Shown in pieces: positions 17,433-29,262 of a stretch of 64,000 nt of DNA. Each line of letters begins with the position of its first letter. Position 1 is the stretch's first letter. The notes beneath the pieces are model-generated. The model saw only the letters and a program-made list of their open reading frames with translations. It ran no database searches and had not been told where the DNA came from. A program made the translations under genes and the position numbers. Source of the stretch: Domibacillus antri (GTDB taxonomy: Bacteria > Bacillota > Bacilli > Bacillales > Domibacillaceae); contig NZ_MSDU01000004.1 of NCBI RefSeq assembly GCF_001936625.1, positions 1 to 64,000 on the forward strand, written 5' to 3'.

Positions 17433-17850
17433 ATATTAATTCTCGTTTTAACTCTTGCATTTTAACAGCAAGTTCATCGCATACGATTTGGTAAGCAGCC
17501 CATCGTTCGGGCATTTGTTCACAGTGTACCGGGTTTGGTATATTCCAGCGCACTACCTTTCGTTCTGATTCAATTGGAAGCGCCGGTAAACTGTCACGCT
17601 GAAAATCATAGATCGCAACGACAACGTCAGCTTCTTTGACGAGCTGTGGTTTAAGCGATCGCGGTGTATGGCTCTTGATGTCAATATTTACTTCTTTCAT
17701 CGCTTCAACAGGCAAGTCATCGTAATCGGCTTTCGTGCACGATGCACTGATGACATTCCAGGACGGCTCATTTAAACGTGCGGCCCATCCTTCTGCCATC
17801 ATGCTGAGATGATTGACCGGTGACAGGAATAATATTGTTTTATTTTTCAT
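17431..17850 (-). CDS. ArsC/LMW-phosphatase-fold protein lacking the catalytic P-loop cysteine
   Basis: A 139-residue protein that aligns with thioredoxin-coupled arsenate reductase (ArsC): the beta1 strand ILFL, then MAEGWAA, AMKEVNIDI, ADVVVAIYDF, RWNIPNP and a C-terminal RDEL-like helix (VCDELAVKMQELK). In ArsC the P-loop is C-T-G-N-S-C-R-S; here the same place reads SPVNHLSM, so the nucleophilic Cys, the second Cys and the phosphate-binding Arg are all missing, as are the later redox Cys residues. It therefore cannot work as a standard reductase or phosphatase. It could be a binding protein or a diverged enzyme. It stands alone, with no ars genes nearby. Confidence 0.7.
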   Translation of the reverse strand: MKNKTILFLSPVNHLSMMAEGWAARLNEPSWNVISASCTKADYDDLPVEAMKEVNIDIKSHTPRSLKPQLVKEADVVVAIYDFQRDSLPALPIESERKVVRWNIPNPVHCEQMPERWAAYQIVCDELAVKMQELKRELI

Positions 17851-18124
17851 GACTGCTGACCCCTTTGATGTGGCGGTTATACTTTTTTATACCCATTTCT
17901 CACAAGATTAAGCATTAAAATTTAAAATGCACACGCAAATTTAATACTAAATTAATAGAACTATATCCCTAATTGATTTGAAGCCGATTTTATATACTAT
18001 GTATTTCATATTAACATAGCCGGAAAATAATTTGTTTATGTGAATTGAAGAAATGGGCATGATTTTTAAAACACAACGTTTGTTTTTTTTCATTTTTTTA
18101 ATTAAGATGGAGTTTGTGTGAAAA

Positions 18125-19360
18125 ATGAACTTAACGATGAAAATAATTGCCGCACTCATTTTAGGTGCCGTTGTCGGCTTAATCTTAAATTTAGCTGCAC
18201 CGGGTGTATTTACGGTGTTAAACACGTATTTATTTGTTCCAATCGGTCAAATTTTTCTCAGCTTAATCAGCATGCTTGTCGTGCCGCTCGTATTTTTTTC
18301 TATCGTAGTTGGTGCTGCCGGCCTTGGCGATCCGCAAAAATTAGGCCGTATTGGCTTAAAAACGGTTTCCTATTTCATAGTGACTACTTGTATCGCCATT
18401 ATTATCGGCCTGGCGCTTGCAGCTGTTGTGGAGCCGGGATCTGCCGGTAATTTTGATACAGAAGGGGCTGAATTCTCTGCAGAGGAAGCGCCGCCTGTCA
18501 GTGAGACATTAATGAATATTATCCCGAAAAACCCGATTAATGCGATGGCAGAAGGAAATATGCTTCAGTTAATAGTTTTTGCGGTCTTTATCGGTCTTGC
18601 TTTAACAGCGCTTGGTGATAAAACAAAAGGGATATTAAATCTTGTTGAACAGGGCAATGAGATTATGATGTATCTTGTCGGACTTGTGATGAAATTTGCT
18701 CCATACGGCACGTTTGGCTTGATTGCGACAGCGATTGGTTCACAAGGATGGAGTGCCATTGTGGCAATGGGTTCTTATATGCTAGTGGTTCTTGCAGCAC
18801 TATTTATCCATGCTGTACTTACTTACGGCGGAACGATTGCCTTTTTGGCAAAAAAGAGCCCGCTCTGGTTCTTTAAAAATTTTGCGCCGGCAATGGGCGT
18901 AGCCTTCAGTACATCAAGCAGTAATGCAACACTGCCAGTTTCAATGGAGACCGCTCAAAAACGCTTGAAAGTTCCTGAACCAATTAGTTCATTCGTTCAG
19001 CCGCTTGGCGCGACCATTAACATGGATGGTACAGCGATCATGCAAGGTGTTGCGACGATGTTTATCGCGCAGGCATATGGCATTGAATTAACAATGGGTG
19101 AACTGGCAACTGTTGTGTTAACGGCTGTACTTGCCAGTATTGGAACGGCGGGGGTGCCGGGCGTAGGCTTGATCATGCTGGCGATGGTTCTTGGCAGCGT
19201 CGGACTTCCGGTAGCAGGGATCGGTCTTATCATCGGGATTGACCGGCTGCTTGATATGACTCGTACAGCGGTCAATATTACCGGTGATGCTGCGTGTGCG
19301 GTTTACGTTGCTGAAACGGAAAAGAAAAACAATATTAAACGTCAGCGGGCAGAAGTGTAA
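18125..19360 (+). CDS. Dicarboxylate/amino acid:cation symporter (DAACS, GltP/GltT/DctP type)
   Basis: A 411-residue membrane transporter with the SLC1/DAACS fold: eight helices plus two re-entrant hairpins. The first hairpin tip is the serine-rich SSSNATLP near residue 263, and helix 7 has NMDGTA near 298. The hairpin 2 region is GTAGVPG, and helix 8 has RLLDMTRTAVNITGD where substrate carboxylates bind. Substrate may be glutamate, aspartate or C4-dicarboxylates; the sequence does not settle this. The ATG is the first in frame, 12 bases from GGAG, slightly long. The 270-base upstream gap is very AT-rich with no clear promoter pair. A terminator follows the gene. Confidence 0.92.
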   Translation: MNLTMKIIAALILGAVVGLILNLAAPGVFTVLNTYLFVPIGQIFLSLISMLVVPLVFFSIVVGAAGLGDPQKLGRIGLKTVSYFIVTTCIAIIIGLALAAVVEPGSAGNFDTEGAEFSAEEAPPVSETLMNIIPKNPINAMAEGNMLQLIVFAVFIGLALTALGDKTKGILNLVEQGNEIMMYLVGLVMKFAPYGTFGLIATAIGSQGWSAIVAMGSYMLVVLAALFIHAVLTYGGTIAFLAKKSPLWFFKNFAPAMGVAFSTSSSNATLPVSMETAQKRLKVPEPISSFVQPLGATINMDGTAIMQGVATMFIAQAYGIELTMGELATVVLTAVLASIGTAGVPGVGLIMLAMVLGSVGLPVAGIGLIIGIDRLLDMTRTAVNITGDAACAVYVAETEKKNNIKRQRAEV

Positions 19361-19365
19361 TGTTG

Positions 19366-19407
19366 AAAAAAGGGAAATGAGCAGAAGCTCGTCTCCCTTT
19401 TTGTTTT
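19366..19407 (+). terminator. Terminator after the DAACS symporter gene
   Basis: AAAAAGGGAaatGAGC / GCTCgtcTCCCTTTTT stem with a small internal mismatch, then TTGTTTT. Confidence 0.75.
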
Positions 19408-19432
19408 CAAAATGGTGTTTTTCGATTATAAT
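19404..19432 (+). promoter_or_regulatory. Candidate sigma-A promoter of tatA
   Basis: TTTTCA and a perfect TATAAT with 17 bases between them, about 38 bases before the tatA start. Confidence 0.6.
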
Positions 19433-19469
19433 AGTTACGCACATTCACAGCAAAGGAGCCTGACGCATA

Positions 19470-19649
19470 ATGAATCTTGGATTTGGCGAAGTGGCAATCA
19501 TTCTCATTGTGGCGCTGTTATTATTCGGACCATCGAAACTTCCTCAGCTTGGCAGAGCGGCCGGCCAGACATTGCACGAGTTTAAACGCGGTATGAAAAA
19601 TGTCATGGAAGACGATGATGATAAAAAGAAAATAGAACAAAATAAATAA
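19470..19649 (+). CDS. tatA: Twin-arginine translocase subunit TatA (short, orphan)
   Basis: A 59-residue protein: MNLGFGEVAIILIVALLLFGPSK begins the single membrane helix (about residues 3-20), followed by the FGPSKLPQLGRAAG hinge and amphipathic helix with conserved LG and the acidic/lysine tail DDDDKKK. TatA multimers form the export pore for folded proteins with RR signal peptides. AAAGGAG lies upstream of the ATG. It is shorter than many TatA proteins and has no tatC beside it, like the orphan TatAc of B. subtilis. It has its own promoter and terminator. Confidence 0.92.
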   Translation: MNLGFGEVAIILIVALLLFGPSKLPQLGRAAGQTLHEFKRGMKNVMEDDDDKKKIEQNK

Positions 19650-19680
19650 GCGGGGGCATAATGCCCCCGCTTATTTTATT
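19645..19680 (+). terminator. Terminator of tatA
   Basis: Near-perfect stem AATAAGCGGGGGCAT / ATGCCCCCGCTTATT beginning in the stop codon, followed by TTATT. Confidence 0.9.
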
Positions 19681-19682
19681 AT

Positions 19683-19942
19683 TTCTTTATAGTGTTCCAT
19701 TCCACGCCGCCGGCCGGCTTTTTGGTCGATCGTTTTATTTCGCTGTATCCCGCATTGCCACCGGTTGAGAAGCGGGCTGGATGCCTTCCGGAGAAAAGGA
19801 CATTCCCGTTACGGTTATTTATTTTTTTGAAGGGAACTTTGCCAGGATATCGATTGTTTTTAGTCGCTTAGAAATGAGGGAAACGTAACTTTTTATGTGC
19901 CTTAGCCGTATAGGAACATACGCCGGTTTTCAGGCTTTTTCA
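19683..19942 (+). other. Intergenic stretch without a recognised gene
   Basis: About 260 bases between the tatA terminator and the penicillin-binding protein promoter. Short GC-rich palindromic pieces (GCCGGCCGGC) occur, but I could not fold them into a known riboswitch, and no open frame has a ribosome site. Nothing supportable was found. Confidence 0.4.
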
Positions 19943-19970
19943 TTGCATTTTGACGGAATGTGCTTAAAAT
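19943..19970 (+). promoter_or_regulatory. Candidate promoter of the class A PBP gene
   Basis: TTGCAT and TAAAAT at 16-base spacing, about 45 bases before the start codon. Confidence 0.45.
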
Positions 19971-20013
19971 GAGAACAGGCCGTACCGTATTTTTTTAGAA
20001 GGGAATATAGCAA

Positions 20014-21972
20014 ATGAAAGCAGTAATGAGGTTTATAAAAAAAGTCTGGCGCAAGTTTCATATGACGCAGATTACGATTTTGCTCGCTGCTGTCGTCTTG
20101 CTTGTCGGGCTAGCCATTGGTTTTTATTTTATGAAATCAGCGGACGTGGAAACATTAAAGCAGGGGCTGTCCCAGTCGACCATTATTTATGACCGTGAAG
20201 GAGAAGCTGCAAGCAAGCTTTCCGCTAATCGGACGGACAGTGTATCGATTGATAAAATGCCGGAACATTTGCAGGACGCGTTCGTTGCTGTAGAAGATAA
20301 CCGCTTTTATGAGCATGGCGGTTTTGACATGAAAGGGATTTTTCGGGCTTTGTTCACAAATGTCATGGCCGGATCACGTGTTCAGGGGGCGAGCACGATT
20401 ACGCAGCAATTGACGAAAAACGCTCTTTTATCACCGGAAAAAACATATCGCAGGAAAATAGAAGAATTATTTCTCGCGATTGAAATCGAAAAAGTGTACA
20501 AAAAAGAAGAGATTTTGGAAATGTATTTAAACACAAGTTATTTTGGAAACGGCGCATGGGGCGTACAAAACGCATCAAAAAAATATTTCGGGAAAGATGT
20601 ATCGGATTTAACAAGAGCGGAATCATCGATGCTTGCCGGAATGGTGAAAGCTCCATCGCGATACAACCCGATTGACCATATGGACAATGCGCTTGAGCGG
20701 CGACAAGTTGTCTTAAATCAAATGGTGAAATATGGTTATATCACACAGCAGCAAGCAGATGAAACAGCCAGTCAAAGCGTAACGTTAAAAGATACGAGCG
20801 GCGATCCATTAAAAGGAAAGTACGCGCATTATTCGGATGCGGTTATCAATGAAGCGATTTCCCGCTTTGGCCTGACGCAGGATGATCTGCTTACACAAGG
20901 CTACAACATTTACACATCACTAGATCAGGATGTCCAATCAGGATTAGAGGACGTATATGAAAACAGCTCTACTTTTCCGGTTAGTGTAAACGGAGAGGGC
21001 GCGCAAAGTGCGGCGGTTTTAATGGACCCAAAAACAGGGGGGGTCCTCGCTGTTGTCGGCAGACGCGGTGAACACGTATTTCGCGGGTTCAGTTTTGCGA
21101 CACAAATGAAAAAATCGCCTGGGTCGTCCATTAAGCCGCTCGTTGTGTATACACCTGCACTTGAGGAAGGATACAAACCGACGGATATGCTGGTGGATGA
21201 AAAAATGTCGTTCGGCGGAGGGGAAAAACCGTATTCACCAACAAATTTTGGCGGCACATATGAAGGCGAAGTGCCCATGTATCGGGCAGTGGAAAAATCG
21301 CTGAATATCCCGGCCGTCTGGCTGCTTGATCAAATCGGTTTGTCAAAAGGGCTTGACGCATTAAACAGATTTGGCTTGGAGACAGGGGATGAAACACTCG
21401 GAATTGCACTTGGTGACATAAAGAAAGGTGTTTCCCCGCTTGAAATGGCCGAAGCATACACGACTTTTTCAAATAGGGGTATCCGGAAAGAGAGCTTTTT
21501 TATACAAAAAATCGTCGGTCCGGAGGGGGAGATTAAGCCAAAATGGGAACCGAAAGAAGTACAGGTAACATCGGAAGAAGTAGCAGATGAAATGACATCG
21601 ATGCTTCTTGGTGTGGTGGAACGCGGATCTGGAGAGCGGGCGCAGGTTGACGGCATTGACATTGCCGGTAAAACAGGCTCCACACAAGTACCGATTGAAG
21701 GTGTAACAGGAACAGAGGATCAATGGTTTGTCGGCTATACCCCCGATTTGGTTGGCGCTGTTTGGGTAGGCGTGGAAAAAGTAAGTGACACAAATTACTT
21801 ATCGGGCAACAGTTCGGATGGTGCCGTTCCTTTATTTGGGGAGATCGTTGAAGAAATACTTCCTTATATTGGTGAAACATCATTTGATGTGGATGCGATT
21901 GATGCCAATGCGCAGCCTGAAGAGGAACATTGGTACGATGTTATTTTAGAAAAATGGAATGAGTGGTTTTAA
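20014..21972 (+). CDS. Class A penicillin-binding protein (glycosyltransferase-transpeptidase, PbpF/PbpG type)
   Basis: Bifunctional peptidoglycan polymerase of 652 residues. It has a short cytoplasmic tail, one membrane anchor (residues 19-40) and a GT51 domain with catalytic E94 in EDNRFYEHGG and QGASTITQQL at 124-133. The transpeptidase has all three motifs: S371-x-x-K (SSIK), S429-L-N and K553-T-G. An acidic C-terminal tail ends in KWNEWF. The size matches the sporulation-linked PbpF/PbpG group rather than PBP1. In B. subtilis pbpF sits beside hemE; here the hem genes are 28 kb away with no PBP gene, so this may be the relocated equivalent or pbpG. Confidence 0.93.
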   Translation: MKAVMRFIKKVWRKFHMTQITILLAAVVLLVGLAIGFYFMKSADVETLKQGLSQSTIIYDREGEAASKLSANRTDSVSIDKMPEHLQDAFVAVEDNRFYEHGGFDMKGIFRALFTNVMAGSRVQGASTITQQLTKNALLSPEKTYRRKIEELFLAIEIEKVYKKEEILEMYLNTSYFGNGAWGVQNASKKYFGKDVSDLTRAESSMLAGMVKAPSRYNPIDHMDNALERRQVVLNQMVKYGYITQQQADETASQSVTLKDTSGDPLKGKYAHYSDAVINEAISRFGLTQDDLLTQGYNIYTSLDQDVQSGLEDVYENSSTFPVSVNGEGAQSAAVLMDPKTGGVLAVVGRRGEHVFRGFSFATQMKKSPGSSIKPLVVYTPALEEGYKPTDMLVDEKMSFGGGEKPYSPTNFGGTYEGEVPMYRAVEKSLNIPAVWLLDQIGLSKGLDALNRFGLETGDETLGIALGDIKKGVSPLEMAEAYTTFSNRGIRKESFFIQKIVGPEGEIKPKWEPKEVQVTSEEVADEMTSMLLGVVERGSGERAQVDGIDIAGKTGSTQVPIEGVTGTEDQWFVGYTPDLVGAVWVGVEKVSDTNYLSGNSSDGAVPLFGEIVEEILPYIGETSFDVDAIDANAQPEEEHWYDVILEKWNEWF

Positions 21973-21980
21973 GTCGATAG

Positions 21981-22023
21981 GGCTGTCTCTATATTGTAAG
22001 AGACAGCCAATTTTTGTTTTTTT
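21981..22023 (+). terminator. Terminator after the PBP gene
   Basis: Perfect 10-bp stem GGCTGTCTCT / AGAGACAGCC with an 8-base loop and a long T-run. Confidence 0.92.
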
Positions 22024-22067
22024 ATATTGTAAACGCATTCATTTTTCGTCCTTTAAAAATAATTGCT

Positions 22068-22082
22068 TCTTGTCAGAAAATT
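22068..22082 (+). promoter_or_regulatory. CodY-box-like site upstream of the ilvD promoter
   Basis: TCTTGTCAGAAAATT matches 12 of 15 positions of the CodY consensus AATTTTCWGAAAATT. It sits just upstream of the predicted -35. Confidence 0.5.
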
Positions 22083-22096
22083 TAACAGAAAAGGTG

Positions 22097-22125
22097 TTGA
22101 CCAAAGTGGAAAAGAACGATATCAT
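22097..22125 (+). promoter_or_regulatory. Candidate sigma-A promoter of ilvD
   Basis: TTGACC and TATCAT with exactly 17 bases between them, giving an untranslated leader of about 95 bases. Confidence 0.6.
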
Positions 22126-22143
22126 TGACCACAATATAAACTT

Positions 22144-22158
22144 AATTTTCAGATTAAA
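22144..22158 (+). promoter_or_regulatory. Second CodY-box-like site in the ilvD leader
   Basis: AATTTTCAGATTAAA has an intact left half and 11 of 15 matches to the CodY consensus. It lies downstream of the predicted transcription start, a position suited to repression. Confidence 0.4.
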
Positions 22159-22226
22159 GAATATATAATTCTACGTCAAAAGCATGAATAAATACATGCA
22201 TGGCCAGTCATCTTGGAGGAGATACA

Positions 22227-23894
22227 ATGCGCAGCGATATGATCAAAAAAGGGATCGAACGCGCCCCGCACCGAAGTTTGCTTTATGCAGCCGGCGTGAA
22301 AACGCAGGACTTGCACAAACCGTTTATTGGTGTGTGCAACTCGTATATTGACATTATTCCGGGTCACGTCCACCTAAATAAATTTGCGGAAGTTGTCAAA
22401 CAGGAGATTCGCGAAGCAGGCGGCGTTCCTTTTGAATTCAACACAATCGGTGTTGACGACGGAATTGCAATGGGCCACATCGGAATGCGCTATTCACTTC
22501 CAAGCCGTGAGTTGATTGCGGATTCAGCCGAAACTGTCGTTAATGCTCACTGGTTTGATGGCGTTTTTTACATTCCAAACTGTGACAAAATTACACCGGG
22601 TATGCTGATTGCTGCCGTTCGGACAAATGTCCCGTCCGTATTCGTTTCAGGCGGACCGATGGAAGGCGGAACATCTTCAACCGGCAAGCCGCTTTCACTT
22701 GTTTCTGTATTTGAAGGAGTCGGTGCTCACCTATCAGGCAAAATGTCAGCTGAAGAGCTTGCTGATATTGAAGCGAATGCATGTCCGACATGCGGATCAT
22801 GTTCAGGTATGTTCACAGCTAATTCCATGAATTCACTTATGGAGATGCTTGGCTTAACACCGCCGGGGAACGCGACAATCGTCGCGACATCAAATGAGCG
22901 TCACCGTCTGATTAAAGAAGCGGTACAGCACTTGATGAACGCAATTGAAAATGACTTGAAGCCGCGCGATATCGTAACGGAACGAGCGATCGACGACGCG
23001 TTTGCACTCGATATGGCGATGGGCGGTTCAACAAACACGGTTCTTCATACATTAGCCATTGCAAGTGAAGCGGAAATTGATTATGATTTAAATCGTATCA
23101 ATGAAGTGGCAAAACGGATTCCATATTTGTCGAAAATCAGCCCGGCATCTGACTACACAATGGCAGATGTACATGCAGCCGGCGGTATCAGCGCGATCAT
23201 TAACGAGCTTTGCTCAATTGAAGGCGCAATTGATAGAGACCGGATTACGATTACAGGCAAATCCGTATATGAAAATGTGAAAGATGCAAAAATTACGAAT
23301 CCAAACGTTATTCGTCCGAAAGAAAATCCATACAGTCCAGTCGGCGGATTGTCCATTCTGTACGGAAACATTGCTCCTGACGGCGGCGTTATTAAGGTCG
23401 GTGCAGTGGACCCTTCGATTAAAACATTTGAAGGGGAAGCAATCGTCTTTGAATCGCAGGATGAAGCCGTTGAGAATATTAATAACGGCACGGTAAAAGA
23501 AGGACATGTCGTTGTCATCCGCTATGAAGGACCAAAGGGCGGTCCGGGTATGCCGGAAATGTTGACACCAACATCCGCTATTGCCGGACGTGGACTTGAT
23601 AAAAAAGTGGCGCTGATGACAGACGGACGTTTCTCCGGAGCATCACGCGGTATTTCAATCGGTCACGTCTCACCGGAAGCAGCGGAAGGCGGGCCTATTG
23701 CATTCATCGAAAATGGTGATAAAATTATTATTGATCTGACAAACCGCACGTTAAATGTCGATGTGTCAGATGAAGAACTGGCAGCACGTAAAACGAACTT
23801 TGTACAGCCTGAACCGAAAATTAAAAAAGGCTGGCTGGCCCGTTATTCAAAACTTGTTACATCCGCTAATACAGGCGGCGTCATGAAAATTTAA
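22227..23894 (+). CDS. ilvD: Dihydroxy-acid dehydratase IlvD
   Basis: Dehydrates 2,3-dihydroxy acids to the 2-keto acid precursors of valine, isoleucine and leucine. Iron-sulfur ligand motifs are [10 protein letters not shown] near residue 120 and [17 protein letters not shown] near 190, and the C-terminal [12 protein letters not shown] motif binds substrate. The length of 555 is typical. The ATG follows GGAGGAG by six bases and the N-terminus aligns with B. subtilis IlvD; an ATG nine codons earlier precedes the ribosome site. It is the first gene of the cluster, lies upstream of the T-box, and so is not itself under the T-box. Confidence 0.96.
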   Translation: MRSDMIKKGIERAPHRSLLYAAGVKTQDLHKPFIGVCNSYIDIIPGHVHLNKFAEVVKQEIREAGGVPFEFNTIGVDDGIAMGHIGMRYSLPSRELIADSAETVVNAHWFDGVFYIPNCDKITPGMLIAAVRTNVPSVFVSGGPMEGGTSSTGKPLSLVSVFEGVGAHLSGKMSAEELADIEANACPTCGSCSGMFTANSMNSLMEMLGLTPPGNATIVATSNERHRLIKEAVQHLMNAIENDLKPRDIVTERAIDDAFALDMAMGGSTNTVLHTLAIASEAEIDYDLNRINEVAKRIPYLSKISPASDYTMADVHAAGGISAIINELCSIEGAIDRDRITITGKSVYENVKDAKITNPNVIRPKENPYSPVGGLSILYGNIAPDGGVIKVGAVDPSIKTFEGEAIVFESQDEAVENINNGTVKEGHVVVIRYEGPKGGPGMPEMLTPTSAIAGRGLDKKVALMTDGRFSGASRGISIGHVSPEAAEGGPIAFIENGDKIIIDLTNRTLNVDVSDEELAARKTNFVQPEPKIKKGWLARYSKLVTSANTGGVMKI

Positions 23895-23916
23895 TGAATT
23901 TCGATCATACAACACG

Positions 23917-24218
23917 TTGACGAGGAAAAAGTTGCAGGAACTTGCATTTCACAGAGAACCGGTTATTGCTGAGAGCCGGGAGTGCATCCTGCCGCGACAT
24001 CCCCTCTGAGTGCTTTCCTGAACGTCATCCAGTAGGGAGAGCCGGGTGCAAAGTCACCCGTTATCAAAAGGACCGACCGATTTTTCGGCGGCCCATAAGG
24101 CGGATTTTTGTGAGAAAATTCGTGAATCAGGGTGGTACCGTGAAAAGTGAAGAAGTCTTTTCACCCCTGCGTTTCTGTTTAGGCAGTCGCAGGCGTGAGA
24201 AGACTTTTCTTTTTGTCA
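23917..24218 (+). promoter_or_regulatory. T-box leader (leucine, CUC specifier) of the ilvB-leuD operon
   Basis: tRNA-sensing leader. Stem I is bounded by TGACGAGGAAA at the base and TTTCCTgaaCGTCA on the other side. GCAGGA/TCCTGC forms an upper helix, and the apical part begins AGAGAACCGG with GAGAGCCGG opposite. The best specifier is CTC at 24004-24006, followed by TGAGTGC, which would read leucine tRNA (GAG anticodon). The T-box proper is AGGGTGGTACCGTG at 24129-24142, with the TGG that pairs with uncharged tRNA NCCA. A terminator follows. Specifier choice rests on alignment by eye; ATC lies a few bases upstream as an alternative. Confidence 0.9.
24151..24215 (+). terminator. Regulated terminator of the T-box leader
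   Basis: AGAAGTCTTTTCAC..CCTGCG pairs with CGCAGGcGTGAgAAGACTTTTCT, then TTTTT. The left arm overlaps the sequence that would form the antiterminator with the T-box. Confidence 0.85.
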
Positions 24219-24391
24219 ATTTTTAAGATGAGAATGAGCAAAGGCTAAATGAGGAATATCCAGCGGTAATTGCCTGCCTAAGCATCCAGACCGCGTTGTA
24301 ACGCCTTTGTGAGCCAATCTTGTGGGTCAGATAAAGCAGTCGCCTCTTGCCAATACGGAAAATAAAACCATTATTTGGAGGGGAATTAATA

Positions 24392-26131
24392 ATGAGTCAA
24401 AATGCAAAAGCGGAAGATTTTAAATTAGAGGCACAAGCGCCCGAAAATAAAGGTCCGATCGATGGAGCCGATTTGTTTATTGAAACGCTGAAAAGAGAAA
24501 ATGTTGAAGTTATGTTCGGTTATCCGGGCGGTGCGGTTCTTCCTCTATATGATGCCCTGTATAAAAATCCGATCCGCCACATTTTAGCCCGCCATGAGCA
24601 GGCAGCCATTCACGCGGCGGAAGGATATGCACGTGTATCTGGTAAACCGGGTGTTGTTCTTGCAACATCAGGCCCCGGCGCAACAAATCTTGTAACAGGT
24701 ATTACCGATGCGATGATGGATTCCATTCCGCTCGTTGTGTTTACGGGACAGGTTGCTACAGGTGTCATTGGTTCGGATGCATTCCAGGAAGCAGACGTAA
24801 TTGGTATCACGATGCCGATTACAAAACACAACTATCAAGTCCGCTCTATGGAAGATCTTCCACGGATTGTACATGAAGCATTTCATATTGCCACAACCGG
24901 CCGTCCGGGACCTGTATTGATCGATATTCCAAAGGATATTGCTCAATCAGTCGGTGAAGTGAAATTTGTCGATGAATTAAATTTGCCGGGCTATCAGCCG
25001 AACTTTAAGCCGAACAGCCTGCAGGTGAAAAAGCTTCGCAGCGCTCTGGCACAAGCAAAAAAACCGGTTATTTTGGCCGGAGCGGGAGTGCTACATGCGA
25101 AGGCATCGGAAGAACTGCTCCAATTTGTCGAAAAAATGCAAATTCCGGTTGTCAACACGCTGCTTGGTCTTGGCGGTTTCCCGTCCAGCCACCCTTTATT
25201 CCTTGGAATGGGCGGAATGCACGGGACACACACAGCGAATAAAGCCCTTTATGAAGCAGATCTTTTGATCAACATCGGTGCTCGTTTTGATGACCGGTTA
25301 ACAGGGAATCTGGCTCACTTTGCACAACATGCAACAGTGGCACACATCGACATTGATCCGGCGGAAATCGGTAAAAATGTTCCAACGCAAATTCCAATCG
25401 TTGCGGACGCGCGTGAAGCATTGAAAAAAATCCTCAGCCTTGATTTTGAAGCACCGAAGGCGGACGAATGGCGCGCAATACTTGAGCAGGATAAAGTGGA
25501 AAATCCACTATGGAACACAGAAGGCGGAGATGGGATTTCACCGCAGGCTCTCATGAAAATTATTCATGAGATTACAGAGGGTGACGCCGTTGTGACAACC
25601 GATGTCGGACAGCATCAAATGTGGACGGCGCAATATTACGGATTCAACAAGCCGGATCAATGGGTAACGTCAGGCGGTCTTGGCACAATGGGCTTTGGTT
25701 TCCCTTCAGCAATCGGCGCGCAAATCGCGAAGCCGGATAAAACAGTCGTGGCGGTAGCCGGTGACGCAGGCTTCCAAATGACTTTGCAGGAGCTTGGACT
25801 TGTTGCTGAATTGAAGCTTCCGGTAAAAATTATCGTGTATAACAACATGGCACTCGGCATGGTTCGTCAATGGCAGGAAACATTTTATGAAGAGCGCTAT
25901 TCACAATCGCTGATTCCGGTACAGCCGGACTTTGTAAAACTGGCTGATGCATACGGCATTCGCGGTTACGTCGTTCAGACAGAAGAAGAAGCGGAAAAAG
26001 TAATGCGTGAAACATTGAAGGATAATGAGCCTGTTCTCATCGACTGTCGTATTAAGCCAAAAGAAATGGTGTATCCGATGATTGCGCCGGGCAAAGGACT
26101 TCATGAAATGATCGGAGTGAAACCGCAATGA
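24392..26131 (+). CDS. ilvB: Acetolactate synthase large subunit IlvB
   Basis: TPP/FAD enzyme of 579 residues that joins pyruvate with pyruvate or 2-ketobutyrate, the first common step of branched-chain synthesis. Key motifs: the catalytic glutamate in [16 protein letters not shown] near residue 70, [11 protein letters not shown] near 105, the FAD region near 300-330 ([10 protein letters not shown]) and the TPP/Mg motif [20 protein letters not shown] near 460-495. The extra N-terminal 15 residues ([15 protein letters not shown]) are charged and variable. TTGGAGGGG precedes the ATG by 8 bases; the start lies about 175 bases after the T-box terminator. It overlaps ilvN by four bases. Confidence 0.97.
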   Translation: MSQNAKAEDFKLEAQAPENKGPIDGADLFIETLKRENVEVMFGYPGGAVLPLYDALYKNPIRHILARHEQAAIHAAEGYARVSGKPGVVLATSGPGATNLVTGITDAMMDSIPLVVFTGQVATGVIGSDAFQEADVIGITMPITKHNYQVRSMEDLPRIVHEAFHIATTGRPGPVLIDIPKDIAQSVGEVKFVDELNLPGYQPNFKPNSLQVKKLRSALAQAKKPVILAGAGVLHAKASEELLQFVEKMQIPVVNTLLGLGGFPSSHPLFLGMGGMHGTHTANKALYEADLLINIGARFDDRLTGNLAHFAQHATVAHIDIDPAEIGKNVPTQIPIVADAREALKKILSLDFEAPKADEWRAILEQDKVENPLWNTEGGDGISPQALMKIIHEITEGDAVVTTDVGQHQMWTAQYYGFNKPDQWVTSGGLGTMGFGFPSAIGAQIAKPDKTVVAVAGDAGFQMTLQELGLVAELKLPVKIIVYNNMALGMVRQWQETFYEERYSQSLIPVQPDFVKLADAYGIRGYVVQTEEEAEKVMRETLKDNEPVLIDCRIKPKEMVYPMIAPGKGLHEMIGVKPQ

Positions 26132-26649
26132 AACGAATTGTTACAGCGACTGTTCTCAATCAAAGTGGTGTATTAAATCGGATTACCGGACTTTTTACAC
26201 GCCGCCAGTTTAATATTGAAAGCATTACGGTTGGCGCAACGGAGACAGAAGGCATTTCCAAAATGACATTCGTTGTCCACGTTGATGATGACCGCATGGT
26301 TGAGCAGGTTGTCAAACAGCTCAATAAGCAAATTGATGTCTTGAAAGTAAATGACATTACCGATCAGGCTATTGTAACGAGGGAGCTTGCGCTTCTGAAA
26401 GTAATGACAACACCGCAGACGCGTGCTGAAATTAACGTTATTATTGAGCCTTTCCGTGCAACGATTATTGATGTAGCGAAAGACAGTGTCACAATTCAAG
26501 TTGTCGGAAACTTCGAGAAAATCGAAGCGATGATCGAACTTCTCCGTCCTTATGGAATTAAAGAAGTAGCCCGCACAGGCCAAACAGCGATTAAACGCGG
26601 TTCACAGCGTCTTGTGTCGGAATCAAAACAGTTTTCTATTTTAAATTAA
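26128..26649 (+). CDS. ilvN: Acetolactate synthase small (regulatory) subunit
   Basis: A 173-residue regulatory subunit (named ilvN or ilvH) that activates IlvB and mediates valine feedback. An N-terminal ACT domain (residues 2-75; [28 protein letters not shown]) is followed by the C-terminal ALS_ss_C domain (about 85-160). The glycine-containing loop NQSGVLNRI contacts the effector amino acid. It is translationally coupled to ilvB through ATGA. The next gene, ilvC, begins about 40 bases downstream with its own strong ribosome site. Confidence 0.95.
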   Translation: MKRIVTATVLNQSGVLNRITGLFTRRQFNIESITVGATETEGISKMTFVVHVDDDRMVEQVVKQLNKQIDVLKVNDITDQAIVTRELALLKVMTTPQTRAEINVIIEPFRATIIDVAKDSVTIQVVGNFEKIEAMIELLRPYGIKEVARTGQTAIKRGSQRLVSESKQFSILN

Positions 26650-26654
26650 AATAA

Positions 26655-29244
<2,590 letters not shown>

Positions 29245-29262
29245 TGCAACGGAGGGGTTTAC

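Noticed and set aside
22126-22160. Second ilvD promoter starting at the TTGACC at 22126
   Set aside because: No acceptable -10 lies at 16-18 bases downstream.
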